Shown here: piece by piece, positions 8,466-20,415 of the stretch
Layout: the number at the start of each line of letters is the position of its first letter
How positions within the stretch are numbered: the stretch's first letter is position 1
Assembly: GCF_006337125.1 (NCBI RefSeq)
Contig: NZ_CP040887.1
Location: 558,001 to 622,000 of the forward strand
DNA: 64,000 bases
Reading direction: 5' to 3'
Source: Serinicoccus chungangensis
Lineage (GTDB): Bacteria > Actinomycetota > Actinomycetes > Actinomycetales > Dermatophilaceae
Program-made: the position numbers and the translations under genes
Notes under the pieces: model-generated
What the model was told of the DNA's origin: nothing
Databases searched by the model: none
The model's input: the letters and a program-made list of their open reading frames with translations, nothing else

Positions 8466-11400
8466 ATGCCGCTCGCCCCCCTCCTCGCCGCCCTGCGCAC
8501 CCAGGCGGAGGTCGCCGCCGTGCTCGAGGCGCGGACCCGCGGCGAGCAGGCCGTGGAGGTGTCCGCCGCGCCGGGGCTGCACCCGGCGCTGGTGGCGCTG
8601 CTCGCGACGCGCGCGGACGAGGGCGCCGGCCCCACCGGGGCGGACCCCGCCCCGCCGCTGCTGGCGGTCACGGCGACCGGCCGCGAGGCCGACGACCTGG
8701 TCGGGGTGCTGGGCGAGCTGCTGCCCGGTGGGCCCGACGTGGTGGCCGGCTTCCCCAGCTGGGAGACGCTGCCGCACGAGCGGCTCAGCCCGCGCTCGGA
8801 CACCGTCGGCCACCGGCTGGCCACGCTGCGCCGGCTCGCGCACCCGGACCTCTCCGGGCAGGACCCTGCCACCGGTCCGGTCCGCGTCGTGGTCGCGAGC
8901 GTCCGTGCCCTCCTGCAGCCGCTCGTCCGAGGCCTGGGCGAGCTCGTCCCCGTGGCGCTGCGCCCGGGCGAGGACCGCCCGCTCACCGACGTCGTCGAGG
9001 CGCTGGCGGCGGCGGCCTACACCCGGGTCGACATGGTCGAGCGGCGCGGCGAGTTCGCGGTGCGCGGCGGCATCCTCGACGTCTTCCCGCCCACCGAGGA
9101 GCACCCGGTCCGGGTGGAGTTCTGGGGCGACACGGTCGAGGAGGTGCGCTGGTTCAAGGTCGCCGACCAGCGCAGCCTGGAGATGGCGGGGCACGGGCTC
9201 TACGCCCCGCCGTGCCGTGAGGTGCTCATCACCGACGCGGTGCGGGCCCGCGCCGCGGAGCTCGTGGACGTCCTGCCGGGCGCCGAGGACATGCTCGCCA
9301 AGATCGCCGAGGGCATCGCGGTGGAGGGGATGGAGTCGCTCGCCCCCGCGCTCGTGGAGGGCATGGAGACCCTGGTCGACGTGCTGCCCGACGGGGCGGG
9401 CGTGGTGGTGCTCGACCCGGAGCGGGTGCGGACCCGCGCCCACGACCTGGTGCGCACGAGCGAGGAGTTCATGCAGGCCGGGTGGGCTGCCGCGGCCGGG
9501 GGCGGCGCGGCCGTCCCGATCGACCTGCAGCAGGTGCTCGGGACGGCCTCCTCCTGGTCGCTGGCCGAGATGCGCGGCCACGCGCTGGGCTCCGGCCGCC
9601 CGTGGTGGTCGTTGTCGGCCTTCGCCGCCGACGAGTCCCTCGAGGAGTTCGTGGACGCGACCTCGGGCGAGCCGTCCGGCGGCGACGGCGAGCCGGCCCT
9701 GCACACCCTGGACGTGCCCTCGGCCCCGGCGACGGCCTACCGCAGCGACGTGGACGCCATCGTCGCGGACGCCCGCGGGTGGCTCGCCCGGGGCCGCCCG
9801 GTCGTCGTCGCGCTGGACGGTCCCGGTCTGGCCCGGCGGGTCGGCGAGGTGCTGACCGAGCACGAGGTGGCCCACCAGGTGCTCGAGCGGCTCGACGCGC
9901 TGGGGGAGGGCCCCCTGCCGACCGACCGGGTCGTCGTGAGCACCGGGCGGGTGGGGCACGGCTTCCTCCTCGGCGAGGACGGGCTCGTGCTGCTGGGGGA
10001 GTCCGACCTCACCGGCCAGCAGGGCACCGGCGGCAGCACCAAGGACATGCGCCGGATGCCCTCGCGCCGTCGCCAGCAGGTCGACCCGCTGCAGCTGCGC
10101 CCGGGCGACCACGTGGTGCACGAGCAGCACGGCGTGGGCCGCTTCGTCGAGATGGCGCAGCGTCAGGTGCAGGGCGCGACCCGCGAGTACGTCGTCCTGG
10201 AGTACGCCCCGTCCAAGCGCGGTCATCCCGGGGACCGCCTCTACCTGCCGACCGACCAGCTGGACCAGCTGACGAAGTACGTCGGCGGCGAGGCGCCCAC
10301 GCTGCACCGCCTGGGCGGTGCCGACTGGCAGAAGACCAAGTCCCGCGCCCGCAAGCACGTCCGGCAGATCGCCGCCGAGCTCATCCGCCTCTACTCCGCG
10401 CGCCAGGCGACGCAGGGGCACGCCTTCGGCCCGGACAGCCCCTGGCAGCGCGAGCTGGAGGACGCCTTCGCCTTCGTCGAGACCCCGGACCAGCTGGTCT
10501 CCATCGAGGAGGTGAAGGCGGACATGGAGAAGACCGTGCCCATGGACCGCCTCATCAGCGGCGACGTCGGCTACGGCAAGACCGAGATCGCGGTGCGCGC
10601 CGCCTTCAAGGCGATCCAGGACGGCAAGCAGGTCGCGGTGCTCGTGCCGACGACGCTGCTCGTCCAGCAGCACTTCCAGACCTTCTCCGAGCGGTATGCG
10701 CAGTTCCCCGTCACCGTGCGGGCGCTGTCGCGCTTCCAGAGCGACAAGCAGGCCAAGGAGGTCGTCGACGGGATCAAGGACGGCTCGGTCGACCTCGTCA
10801 TCGGGACCCACCGGATCCTCGGCTCGACGGTGCGCTTCAAGGACCTCGGCCTCGTCATCATCGACGAGGAGCAGCGCTTCGGGGTCGAGCACAAGGAGCA
10901 GCTCAAGGCCCTGCGCACGGACGTCGACGTGCTCGCCATGTCGGCGACGCCGATCCCGCGCACGCTGGAGATGGCCATCACCGGGATCCGGGAGATGTCC
11001 ACCCTGGCGACCCCGCCCGAGGAGCGCCACCCGGTGCTCACCTTCGTCGGGGGCTACGACGAGAAGCAGATCGCCGCGGCGGTCCGCCGGGAGCTGCTGC
11101 GCGAGGGCCAGGTGTTCTTCGTGCACAACAAGGTGAGCTCGATCGAGAAGGTCGCCTCCCGGCTGCGGGACCTCGTGCCGGAGGCGCGCGTCGAGACGGC
11201 CCACGGGCAGATGGGCGAGCACCGGCTGGAGCAGGTCGTGCTCGACTTCTGGGAGCGCCGCTTCGACGTCCTCGTATGCACGACCATCGTCGAGACCGGC
11301 CTGGACATCTCCAACGCCAACACCCTCATCGTGGACCGCGCGGACTCCTTCGGCCTCTCCCAGCTGCACCAGCTGCGCGGGCGGGTCGGCCGTGGTCGGG

Positions 11401-12143
11401 AGCGGGCCTACGCCTACTTCCTCTACCCCCCGGAGAAGCCGCTGACCGAGACGGCCGTGGACCGGCTGCAGACGATCGCCGCGCACACCGACCTCGGGGC
11501 CGGCATCGCGGTAGCGATGAAGGACCTCGAGATCCGCGGCGCCGGCAACCTCCTCGGTGGCGAGCAGTCCGGGCACATCGAGGGCGTCGGCTTCGACCTC
11601 TACGTCCGGCTCGTCGGCGAGGCCGTGTCGGCCTTCAAGGGCGAGGGCCAGGCGCCCCCCGCCGAGGTCAAGATCGAGCTCCCCGTCGACGCCCACCTGC
11701 CGCACGACTACGTGCCGGGGGAGCGGTTGCGGCTCGAGGCCTACCGCAAGCTCGCCCAGGTGGGCGACGAGGAAGGGCTGGAGCTCATCCGCGAGGAGCT
11801 GGTGGACCGCTACGGCGCGCCGCCGCCTCCGGTGCAGACCCTGCTCGAGGTGGCGCGGCTGCGGACGGTCGCCCGCGCCGCGGGCATCAGCGACATCGCC
11901 GTGCAGGGCCAGCTCGTCCGGTTCGCGCCCGTGGAGAACCTGCGGGACAGCCAGCAGCTGCGGCTCACCCGGGTCTACAAGGGCACGATCATCAAGCCCG
12001 CGCTGCGCCAGATCCTCGTGCCCGTGCCCAAGACCGCCCCGGTCGGCGGCAAGCCGCTGCGCGACCAGGACATCCTCGACTGGGCCTCCCAGCTGATCCA
12101 CGCGGTCCTGCTCGACGACATCGCCGCCGCCAGCGCCACCTGA
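8466..12143 (+). CDS. mfd: Transcription-repair coupling factor
   Basis: From the ATG at 8466 the product is 1225 residues. Mfd displaces stalled RNA polymerase and recruits UvrA. UvrB-homology modules fill the first third (YTRVDMVERRGEFAVRGGIL near 180-200). The RNA-polymerase-interacting domain starts near 545 (PGDHVVHEQHGVGRFVEM). The RecG-like translocase has Walker A GDVGYGKTE near 698, DEEQRFG, SATPIPRT and GRVGRGRE. The C-terminal TRCF domain carries LPHDYVPGERLRLEAYRKL. The start was chosen because the family begins about here and GAGG lies 10 bases upstream; the open frame extends 50 codons further back without homology-like sequence. The start codon lies inside the recurring word GGTATGCCG. 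Confidence 0.97.
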   Translation: MPLAPLLAALRTQAEVAAVLEARTRGEQAVEVSAAPGLHPALVALLATRADEGAGPTGADPAPPLLAVTATGREADDLVGVLGELLPGGPDVVAGFPSWETLPHERLSPRSDTVGHRLATLRRLAHPDLSGQDPATGPVRVVVASVRALLQPLVRGLGELVPVALRPGEDRPLTDVVEALAAAAYTRVDMVERRGEFAVRGGILDVFPPTEEHPVRVEFWGDTVEEVRWFKVADQRSLEMAGHGLYAPPCREVLITDAVRARAAELVDVLPGAEDMLAKIAEGIAVEGMESLAPALVEGMETLVDVLPDGAGVVVLDPERVRTRAHDLVRTSEEFMQAGWAAAAGGGAAVPIDLQQVLGTASSWSLAEMRGHALGSGRPWWSLSAFAADESLEEFVDATSGEPSGGDGEPALHTLDVPSAPATAYRSDVDAIVADARGWLARGRPVVVALDGPGLARRVGEVLTEHEVAHQVLERLDALGEGPLPTDRVVVSTGRVGHGFLLGEDGLVLLGESDLTGQQGTGGSTKDMRRMPSRRRQQVDPLQLRPGDHVVHEQHGVGRFVEMAQRQVQGATREYVVLEYAPSKRGHPGDRLYLPTDQLDQLTKYVGGEAPTLHRLGGADWQKTKSRARKHVRQIAAELIRLYSARQATQGHAFGPDSPWQRELEDAFAFVETPDQLVSIEEVKADMEKTVPMDRLISGDVGYGKTEIAVRAAFKAIQDGKQVAVLVPTTLLVQQHFQTFSERYAQFPVTVRALSRFQSDKQAKEVVDGIKDGSVDLVIGTHRILGSTVRFKDLGLVIIDEEQRFGVEHKEQLKALRTDVDVLAMSATPIPRTLEMAITGIREMSTLATPPEERHPVLTFVGGYDEKQIAAAVRRELLREGQVFFVHNKVSSIEKVASRLRDLVPEARVETAHGQMGEHRLEQVVLDFWERRFDVLVCTTIVETGLDISNANTLIVDRADSFGLSQLHQLRGRVGRGRERAYAYFLYPPEKPLTETAVDRLQTIAAHTDLGAGIAVAMKDLEIRGAGNLLGGEQSGHIEGVGFDLYVRLVGEAVSAFKGEGQAPPAEVKIELPVDAHLPHDYVPGERLRLEAYRKLAQVGDEEGLELIREELVDRYGAPPPPVQTLLEVARLRTVARAAGISDIAVQGQLVRFAPVENLRDSQQLRLTRVYKGTIIKPALRQILVPVPKTAPVGGKPLRDQDILDWASQLIHAVLLDDIAAASAT

Positions 12144-12506
12144 GGCACGGCGAGGCTGGCGGACTCCGCGCCTCCGGGCATACCTGTGCACGCCACGTGC
12201 GCCCCGGGTGAACCCTGTGCACGCCACACCCGCCCCGGGTGAACCTGTGCACGCCACACCCGCCCCGCCCGTATCTGTGCAGGGATCTGCAGCCGGTACG
12301 GAGGTTCTACCGTGTGCACAGCCTGCGTATGGCGCGCACAGGCTGGTTCGGCGTGCACAGACGGCGTATGGCGCGCACAGGCTGGTTCGGCGCGCACAGG
12401 CTGCGTACGGCATGCACAGGGTGAGGGGCCCCGCCGAGATGGTGCGACGTCGAGCAGCCGCTCCTGCCGAGGTCGCCCACGCCGACGTGCTGCGCCCGAG
12501 GCGCCC
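12144..12506. other. Convergent spacer after mfd, filled by short repeats
   Basis: No gene with codon bias like its neighbours is seen. Most of the spacer is the repeat array described next; open frames through it only reflect repeat lengths divisible by three. Confidence 0.6.
12184..12419. repeat. Two facing tandem-repeat arrays with TGTGCA cores
   Basis: The left array has units starting with CTGTGCA at 12184, 12215, 12245 and 12275 (31, 30, 30 bases); the first three share CTGTGCACGCCAC. The right array has a 39-base unit starting GCGTATGG at 12325 and 12364, with a variant GCGTACGG at 12403. Each 39-base unit carries two GCACAG sites, so GCACAG falls at 12316, 12336, 12355, 12375, 12394 and 12414, alternating 20 and 19 bases. 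Left CTGTGCACGCC is the reverse complement of right GGCGTGCACAG, so the arrays can fold on each other. Confidence 0.75.
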
Positions 12507-12947
12507 TCAGCGGACGAAGGTCTCCAGGGTGGCACCGAGCCGGGGCAGGGCCGCGACGACGTGCTCCTTCGCCTTCCCGCGGAAGGAGGCATACACCCGA
12601 CCGAGGGGGTTGCCCTCGACCCGGGCGGCCGCCGAGTCGGCGACGGCCAGCAGCTCGTCGGCGACCTGGCCGGACCGCGCCGGGTCGGAGAGGTAGGTGC
12701 CGAAGGGCACCTCGCCCTTGGCCTCGTAGTGCGGGTCGAGGGCCCGGGCCATGCCCGGGAGCAGCCGGTCCACCCCCTTGCGGACGTTGCTCTCGCTGGC
12801 CCTGCGCGCCCAGGCGAAGGCGGTCTTGAGCATCGTCCCGGAGATGCCCTTCTTGGTCGAGACCTCCGCGTCGGCGAGGACGAGGAGCGCGTCGACCACG
12901 CGCGGGCGCGTGGCGGGGTCGAGGACGGCGTCGCTCAGCGTGTTCAT
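12507..12947 (-). CDS. Conserved actinobacterial protein, DUF6918-like
   Basis: The product (146 residues from the ATG at 12947) begins MNTLSDAVLDPATRPRVVDA and continues with helical segments TKKGISGTMLKTAF, VDRLLPGMARALDPHYEA and VPFGTYLSDP. It resembles the uncharacterised DUF6918 family by memory only. No signal peptide or membrane helix is visible; its function is unknown. An ATG four codons earlier (12959) is the other possible start. The chosen one has CATGCT 7 bases upstream, the leaderless pattern common here. It is divergent from the lipoprotein gene with about 55 bases between. Confidence 0.65.
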   Translation of the reverse strand: MNTLSDAVLDPATRPRVVDALLVLADAEVSTKKGISGTMLKTAFAWARRASESNVRKGVDRLLPGMARALDPHYEAKGEVPFGTYLSDPARSGQVADELLAVADSAAARVEGNPLGRVYASFRGKAKEHVVAALPRLGATLETFVR

Positions 12948-12989
12948 GAGCAGGAGCATGGCACGACCGGTGGTCCGTGGGGTGCGTGC

Positions 12990-12995
12990 GATGAT
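12990..12995 (+). promoter_or_regulatory. -10 box GATGAT for the lipoprotein gene (leaderless type)
   Basis: GATGAT, a 7-base gap, then GTG at 13003. It decides the start between GTG 13003 and the two ATGs inside the box itself. Confidence 0.4.
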
Positions 12996-13002
12996 GGGCA
13001 CC

Positions 13003-15928
<2,926 letters not shown>

Positions 15929-15935
15929 GTCACCA

Positions 15936-15971
15936 CGGCACGGCCGCCGGGCCCTCCCGGCGGCCGTGCCG
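15936..15971 (+). terminator. Terminator after eno
   Basis: A 16-bp perfect stem (15936-15951 with 15956-15971, core GGCACGGCCGCCGGG) and loop CCCT begins 8 bases after the eno stop. Confidence 0.75.
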
Positions 15972-16055
15972 CGTGGCGTCCGGCGGGCCGCCCGGCGGAC
16001 GGCATACCCTGGCCTCACCCGTCCCACCCACCCCACCGAGCGTCGAGGAGCCCTG

Positions 16056-16598
16056 ATGAGCACGGCCCGTGGCCCGCGCGACCGGCGCACCTCGCGCGCC
16101 GGCAGCCGCCCCACCGGCCCCGTGCGGCGCACCCCGGCCCGCCGGCCCGGCGGCCGCTCGCGACCGCCCGCGACGACGACGCAGCGGCAGGCGCCGGTGC
16201 ACGTGCGCCGGCTCATCACCCTGGGGGTCCTGCTCGTCGTCATGGCGCTCGTCCTCGCGCCGGCGCTCTCCGGGTACCTCCGGCAGCGGGCCGACATCGG
16301 CGCCCTGCACCAGGAGATCGCCGCCGAGCAGGAGGAGATCGACGCGCTGGAGCGCGAGCTGGCCCGCTGGGAGGACCCGGACTACGTGGAGCAGCAGGCC
16401 CGCGAGCGGCTGCGCTTCGTCAAGGAGGGCGAGACGGCCTTCACCGTCATCGACGACACCGGGAGCGACTACACTGAGGCGCTGCCAGGAATGGCCCCGG
16501 TGAGCGATGACGTGATGGCCGACAGCCCGTGGTACACCCAGGTCTGGGAGTCGGTCACGATCGCGAACGAGGGGCTCCCCGAGACCACGGAGCCGTAG
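16056..16598 (+). CDS. FtsB/DivIC-type septum formation initiator
   Basis: The 180-residue protein has an Arg/Pro-rich cytoplasmic tail (1-48), one membrane helix (about 50-70, LITLGVLLVVMALVLAPALS), a coiled coil (DIGALHQEIAAEQEEIDALE) and the segment DPDYVEQQARERLRFVKEGE that marks the DivIC/FtsB family, then an acidic tail. In other actinobacteria this bitopic protein acts with FtsL and FtsQ at the division site. Its position between eno and DUF501-ppx is the conserved actinobacterial order. The ATG has GAGGAG 5 bases upstream. Confidence 0.9.
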   Translation: MSTARGPRDRRTSRAGSRPTGPVRRTPARRPGGRSRPPATTTQRQAPVHVRRLITLGVLLVVMALVLAPALSGYLRQRADIGALHQEIAAEQEEIDALERELARWEDPDYVEQQARERLRFVKEGETAFTVIDDTGSDYTEALPGMAPVSDDVMADSPWYTQVWESVTIANEGLPETTEP

Positions 16599-16622
16599 GA
16601 GCACGGCCCCGCAGAGAAGGAC

Positions 16623-17267
16623 ATGAGCGAACTCGACCGCACCACGCTCGACGAGACTCCCACCGAGGAGGATCTCGAGGTCATCACCCGTCAGCTCGGC
16701 CGTGAGCCGCGCGGCGTCGTCGCCATCGTGCACCGCTGCCCCTGCGGCTGCCCCACGGTGATCCGCACCGAGCCGCGTCTGCCGGACGGCACCCCCTTCC
16801 CCACCAGCTTCTACGCCACCTGTCCCAAGCTCACCGGCGCAATCTCGACGCTGGAGAGCGAGGGGCTCATGAAGTCGATGTCGAAGCGGCTCGCCGAGGA
16901 CGAGGGCCTGCGCTGGGAGTACGCCCAGGCGCACGACGACTACCTGCGTCGCCGCGAGGAGCTGGCCCACGTGCCGGAGATCGCCGGCATCAGCGCCGGC
17001 GGCATGCCCAACCGGGTCAAGTGCCTGCACGTGCTCGTCGCGCACAGCCTGGCCGCCGGGCCGGGGGTCAACCCGCTGGGCGACGAGGCCGTCGCGGCCC
17101 TCCCGGACTGGTGGGAGGGCGGCTGCTGCACGGGCGTGTCCGCCGTCGACGACGAGCGCTGCGACTCCTGCCCCAAGCACCACCCGCTGCCCGAGCCCCG
17201 GACCGAGGGCGAGGCCCCCGACGGCGAGGCCCCGGAGGCGAGGCGGGCAGGCGGGTCCGCGGCATGA
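16623..17267 (+). CDS. DUF501 family protein
   Basis: The 214-residue product carries the DUF501 hallmark residues: HRCPCGCPTVIRTEPRL, PFPTSFYATCPKLTGAISTL, NRVKCLHVLVAHSLAAGPGVNPLGD and the final Cys cluster GGCCTG..CDSC. The many paired Cys suggest metal binding, but no activity is established. It ends in a low-complexity tail and overlaps ppx by four bases (ATGA), so the two are translationally coupled; this ftsB-DUF501-ppx order is conserved in actinobacteria. Confidence 0.92.
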   Translation: MSELDRTTLDETPTEEDLEVITRQLGREPRGVVAIVHRCPCGCPTVIRTEPRLPDGTPFPTSFYATCPKLTGAISTLESEGLMKSMSKRLAEDEGLRWEYAQAHDDYLRRREELAHVPEIAGISAGGMPNRVKCLHVLVAHSLAAGPGVNPLGDEAVAALPDWWEGGCCTGVSAVDDERCDSCPKHHPLPEPRTEGEAPDGEAPEARRAGGSAA

Positions 17268-18226
17268 CGCGCGTGGGTGCCGTCGACTGCGGCACCAACT
17301 CGATCCGGCTGCTCGTGGCCGACCTCGGGCCGGGCGAGGGTGACGCCCCCGTCCTGCGCGAGGTCACCCGGCAGATGCAGATCGTCCGGCTGGGCGAGGG
17401 TATCGACGCGACCGGGGCGATCGGCGCGGCGGCGATGGAGCGCACCCTCACCGCGGCGCGGGGGTATGCCGAGCAGTGCCGGGAGCTGGGCTGCGAGCGG
17501 GTCCGCTTCGTCGCCACCTCGGCGTCCCGGGACGCCTCCAACGCGGCCGACTTCGTCGCCGGGGTCCAGGAGGCCTTCGGGTCCTTCGACGTCACCCCCG
17601 AGGTGGTGAGCGGGCAGGAGGAGGCCGCGCTGTCCTTCGCGGGCGCGACCGGGCCGCTGCGCGACGCCGGGGCCCCGGGCCCCTTCCTCGTCGTCGACAT
17701 CGGCGGGGGGTCGACCGAGCTCGTGCTCGGGGACCGGACGGGCACCTCGGTGGTGGCGTCCCGCTCGGTGGACATCGGGTGCGTGCGGCTGACCGAGCGC
17801 CACCTGCACGACGACCCGCCGGGCGAGGACCAGGTCTGGGCGGCCCTGTCCGACATCGTCCGCGCCGTCGACGACGTGGCCGGGACCGTCGACCTCTCCG
17901 GCGTCGGCACCCTCGTCGGTCTCGCCGGCTCGGTCACCACGGTGACCGCCCACGCGCTGGGGCTGCCGGCATACCAGCGGGACCGGATCCACGGCGCCGA
18001 GCTCGACGTCGACACCGTGGTCGACGCCTGCACCGACCTGCTGCTCAGCCCGCGCTCACGCCGCCGGGACCTTCCGTTCATGCACGAGGGTCGCGTCGAC
18101 GTCATCGGCGCCGGTGCCCTCGTGTGGCGCACCGTCGTCCAGCGGGTGGCCCACGACTCCGGCCTGCGGACCGTGCGCGCCTCCGAGGCCGACATCCTCG
18201 ACGGCATCGCGCTGTCCCAGGCCTGA
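17264..18226 (+). CDS. ppx: Exopolyphosphatase / guanosine pentaphosphate phosphohydrolase family
   Basis: This 320-residue ASKHA-fold enzyme releases phosphate from polyphosphate or pppGpp. The phosphate-1 loop VGAVDCGTNSIRLLVAD is at residues 4-20; FVATSASRDASN, the DIGGGSTEL phosphate-2 loop near 145-153 and GLAGSVTTVTA near 222 follow. It is the short actinobacterial two-domain form without an HD domain. The ATG overlaps the DUF501 stop. Confidence 0.92.
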   Translation: MTRVGAVDCGTNSIRLLVADLGPGEGDAPVLREVTRQMQIVRLGEGIDATGAIGAAAMERTLTAARGYAEQCRELGCERVRFVATSASRDASNAADFVAGVQEAFGSFDVTPEVVSGQEEAALSFAGATGPLRDAGAPGPFLVVDIGGGSTELVLGDRTGTSVVASRSVDIGCVRLTERHLHDDPPGEDQVWAALSDIVRAVDDVAGTVDLSGVGTLVGLAGSVTTVTAHALGLPAYQRDRIHGAELDVDTVVDACTDLLLSPRSRRRDLPFMHEGRVDVIGAGALVWRTVVQRVAHDSGLRTVRASEADILDGIALSQA

Positions 18227-18305
18227 CCCGGGGCCGGCCGGTCCGGCGAGGCGGACGACCCGCCCCGGGTAAGGGTTTGGTCAAGTCCTCCTGCCTCCGG
18301 TTGTC

Positions 18306-18319
18306 CTACCGGGCGGTAG
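18306..18319. promoter_or_regulatory. Short palindrome upstream of the M14 gene
   Basis: CTACCG-GG-CGGTAG, 43 bases before the ATG of the secreted carboxypeptidase. It is the right size for an operator but no regulator is implied. Confidence 0.3.
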
Positions 18320-18362
18320 CCGATGGGGTGGAAACTTCCCCCACCGTCGAAGGAGACGCCCC

Positions 18363-19523
18363 ATGAGGAAGTCCACCCCTGCCCTGACCGGCGCAGCCCT
18401 GCTCGCCCTCGTCGCCGGAGCGGCTGTCCCGCTCAGCGCCCAGGCCGTGCCCGAGAACTCGCACTGCGGCACCGAGCCCGGCGACAACAACACCGCCTTC
18501 GTCGACTACGCGCAGCTGACCCGCGAGGTCCAGAAGCTGGAGCAGACCACCCAGGGCCGGGTGGACGTCGAGGTGGCCGGGCAGAGCAACCAGGGCCGCG
18601 ACATCCACGTCGCGCGGGTGGGCGAGGGCGACACCGTCGTCTACGTCCAGACCCAGATCCACGGCAACGAGAACCACGGCACCGAGGCGCTGCTCAACCT
18701 GCTGCGCGAGATGGGCGGCAACACCGCCCAGGCCCGCGAGCTGCGCGAGAACATCACCCTCGTCGGCATCCCCCGGCTCAACGTCGACGGCGGCGAGAAC
18801 GACACCCGCCAGAACCAGATGTCCTGGGACGAGGTCGTCGAGGCCTTCCCGCAGCTCGCGGGGGTGGAGCCGTCGTGGAACTACCGCGACTCGGTGCCCG
18901 GCTTCGACGTGAACCGGGACTTCAACCCCGACCTCGACTACGTGCCCCAGCCGGAGGACTTCCCCGGCACCAGCGCCGACACGGGGTGGTACATCACGCC
19001 CGAGGCGCAGGCCTCCCGCGACGTCTACAGCGACCTGGAGCAGGAGTTCGGCACGGTCGACTACTTCGTCGACCTGCACAACCAGTGGTCCTGCTACAAG
19101 CAGGAGGGCACCGACAACATGTCCAGCCTGTCGATCTCCGGGCGCTTCATCGCCGACCCCTCCGAGTTCGGTGACTGGCCCGAGTACGACTACGATGCCT
19201 CCCGCCGCGCCAACGTCGCGGTCTACGACGCCCTCCAGGGCCGGGGCGAGTCGGGCTTCGGCGACCTGACCCTCTACCCGCAGGACATCAACCTGCCGGG
19301 CACCGCCCTCGGGTCGTTCGCCCTGCGCGGCAGCGCGACGGTGCTCTTCGAGACGTCGAGCCAGACGCAGTACGACGGCAACAAGCGCAACGGCTACCTC
19401 ACCAAGCAGGTGGAGGTGGGTCTGCGCGGTCTGCTGACCTCGGTGGCCGACGGCAGCATCTCCTCGATCGACCCGGCCGACTACGAGCAGATCCCCAACC
19501 GGGTGTTCCTGCCCGCCGACTGA
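18363..19523 (+). CDS. Secreted M14-family zinc carboxypeptidase
   Basis: The 386-residue product has a clear signal peptide (MRKSTPALTGAALLALVAGA, cleaved near AQA-VPE). The zinc-binding His and Glu are in QIHGNENHGTEAL (about residues 98-102) and the third ligand in DLHNQW near 240; the catalytic Glu is probably in VLFETSSQ. NVDGG and FDVNRDFNPDLD are further M14 features. The enzyme is exported and probably trims C-terminal residues from peptides outside the cell. AAGGAG lies 8 bases before the ATG. A second M14 enzyme lies nearby on the other strand, but the two are not closely similar. Confidence 0.9.
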   Translation: MRKSTPALTGAALLALVAGAAVPLSAQAVPENSHCGTEPGDNNTAFVDYAQLTREVQKLEQTTQGRVDVEVAGQSNQGRDIHVARVGEGDTVVYVQTQIHGNENHGTEALLNLLREMGGNTAQARELRENITLVGIPRLNVDGGENDTRQNQMSWDEVVEAFPQLAGVEPSWNYRDSVPGFDVNRDFNPDLDYVPQPEDFPGTSADTGWYITPEAQASRDVYSDLEQEFGTVDYFVDLHNQWSCYKQEGTDNMSSLSISGRFIADPSEFGDWPEYDYDASRRANVAVYDALQGRGESGFGDLTLYPQDINLPGTALGSFALRGSATVLFETSSQTQYDGNKRNGYLTKQVEVGLRGLLTSVADGSISSIDPADYEQIPNRVFLPAD

Positions 19524-19548
19524 GCCCGGCGCACCACCGCCGGCCGGC

Positions 19549-20400
19549 TCACAGCCGGGCGATGACCTCGTCCAGCATCGCCTCGGTGAGCCGGCCGGTG
19601 AAGGTGTTCTGCTGGCTGACGTGGTAGCTGCCGAGCAGCCGCACCGATCGCCCCGTCGCGCTCCGCAGGCTCGCCTCGGCGCCGTGGCCGAACCGGGGAC
19701 GGGGCCGGGGCACCTGCCACCCGGCGGACCGCGCCCCGGCCAGGAAGGCGTCCCAGCCGATGCCGCCGAGCGCGAGGACCGAGCGCAGCGTCGGCTCCAC
19801 GAGGGCCAGCTCGCGCTCCAGCCACGCCCCGCAGGTATGCCGCTCGGCCGCCGTCGGGGCGTTGCCGGGCGGCGCGCAGTGGACCGCGGCGGTGATGCGC
19901 ACCGAGCGCAGGGTCAGGCCGTCCCCCGCGTGCGTGGACGAGGCCTGCGAGGCGTAGCCGGCCCGGTGCAGCGCGGCGTAGATCCAGTCGCCCGACCGGT
20001 CGCCGGTGAAGATGCGCCCGGTCCGGTTGGCCCCGTGGGCGGCGGGGGCGAGACCGACGACGAGGATCTCGGGCGCGGGGTCCCCGAAGCCGGCGGCGGG
20101 CCGTCCCCAGTAGGGCTGGTCGGCGTAGGCCGCCCGACGGGTGCCCGCCACCTCCTCGCGCCAGGCCACCAGCCGCGGGCAGGCGGCGCAGACGCTGACC
20201 CGTGCGTCGAGGGTGGCCAGGCCGGGGGACCCGGCCGCCTGCCTGCGCACCCCGCCCTCGCTGCGGGCCGACCGGGTGCCGGGCGGCGCCGGGTCCTGCG
20301 GCCACCCCGACCCGGGCGGCACGGGGGAGGGGAACGGGTCACCGGTGACCGGGTGCGGTGCGTCCGGGGGGACGGGGTCCGGCGAGGGTTGGTGCGGCAT
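19549..20400 (-). CDS. Family-5 uracil-DNA glycosylase (UdgB type)
   Basis: The 283-residue product removes uracil and some other deaminated bases from DNA. The active-site motif LVVGLAPAAHGANRTGRIFT, the GDRSGDW segment and YHVSQQNTFTGRL near the C-terminus are typical of UdgB. Four Cys expected to bind a 4Fe-4S cluster are in CAAC, HCAPPG and HTCGAWL. The first 60 residues are a Pro-rich extension. The ATG lies inside GGTATGCCG and has CAGGAT 6 bases upstream, so it is probably leaderless. A triplicated 51-bp repeat lies immediately upstream. Confidence 0.9.
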   Translation of the reverse strand: MPHQPSPDPVPPDAPHPVTGDPFPSPVPPGSGWPQDPAPPGTRSARSEGGVRRQAAGSPGLATLDARVSVCAACPRLVAWREEVAGTRRAAYADQPYWGRPAAGFGDPAPEILVVGLAPAAHGANRTGRIFTGDRSGDWIYAALHRAGYASQASSTHAGDGLTLRSVRITAAVHCAPPGNAPTAAERHTCGAWLERELALVEPTLRSVLALGGIGWDAFLAGARSAGWQVPRPRPRFGHGAEASLRSATGRSVRLLGSYHVSQQNTFTGRLTEAMLDEVIARL

Positions 20401-20406
20401 ACCCCC

Positions 20407-20412
20407 ATCCTG
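20407..20412 (-). promoter_or_regulatory. -10 box CAGGAT for the uracil-DNA glycosylase gene (leaderless type)
   Basis: CAGGAT on the minus strand, 6 bases, then ATG at 20400. The upstream -35 region falls within the first 51-bp repeat. Confidence 0.4.
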
Positions 20413-20415
20413 CCC

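Noticed and set aside
8418..12413. A 1331-residue open frame opposite mfd, and similar long antisense frames opposite glmU, eno, nnr and others
   Set aside because: They mirror real genes on the other strand, as expected in very GC-rich DNA; the products are His/Leu/Gly/Asp-rich with no motifs.
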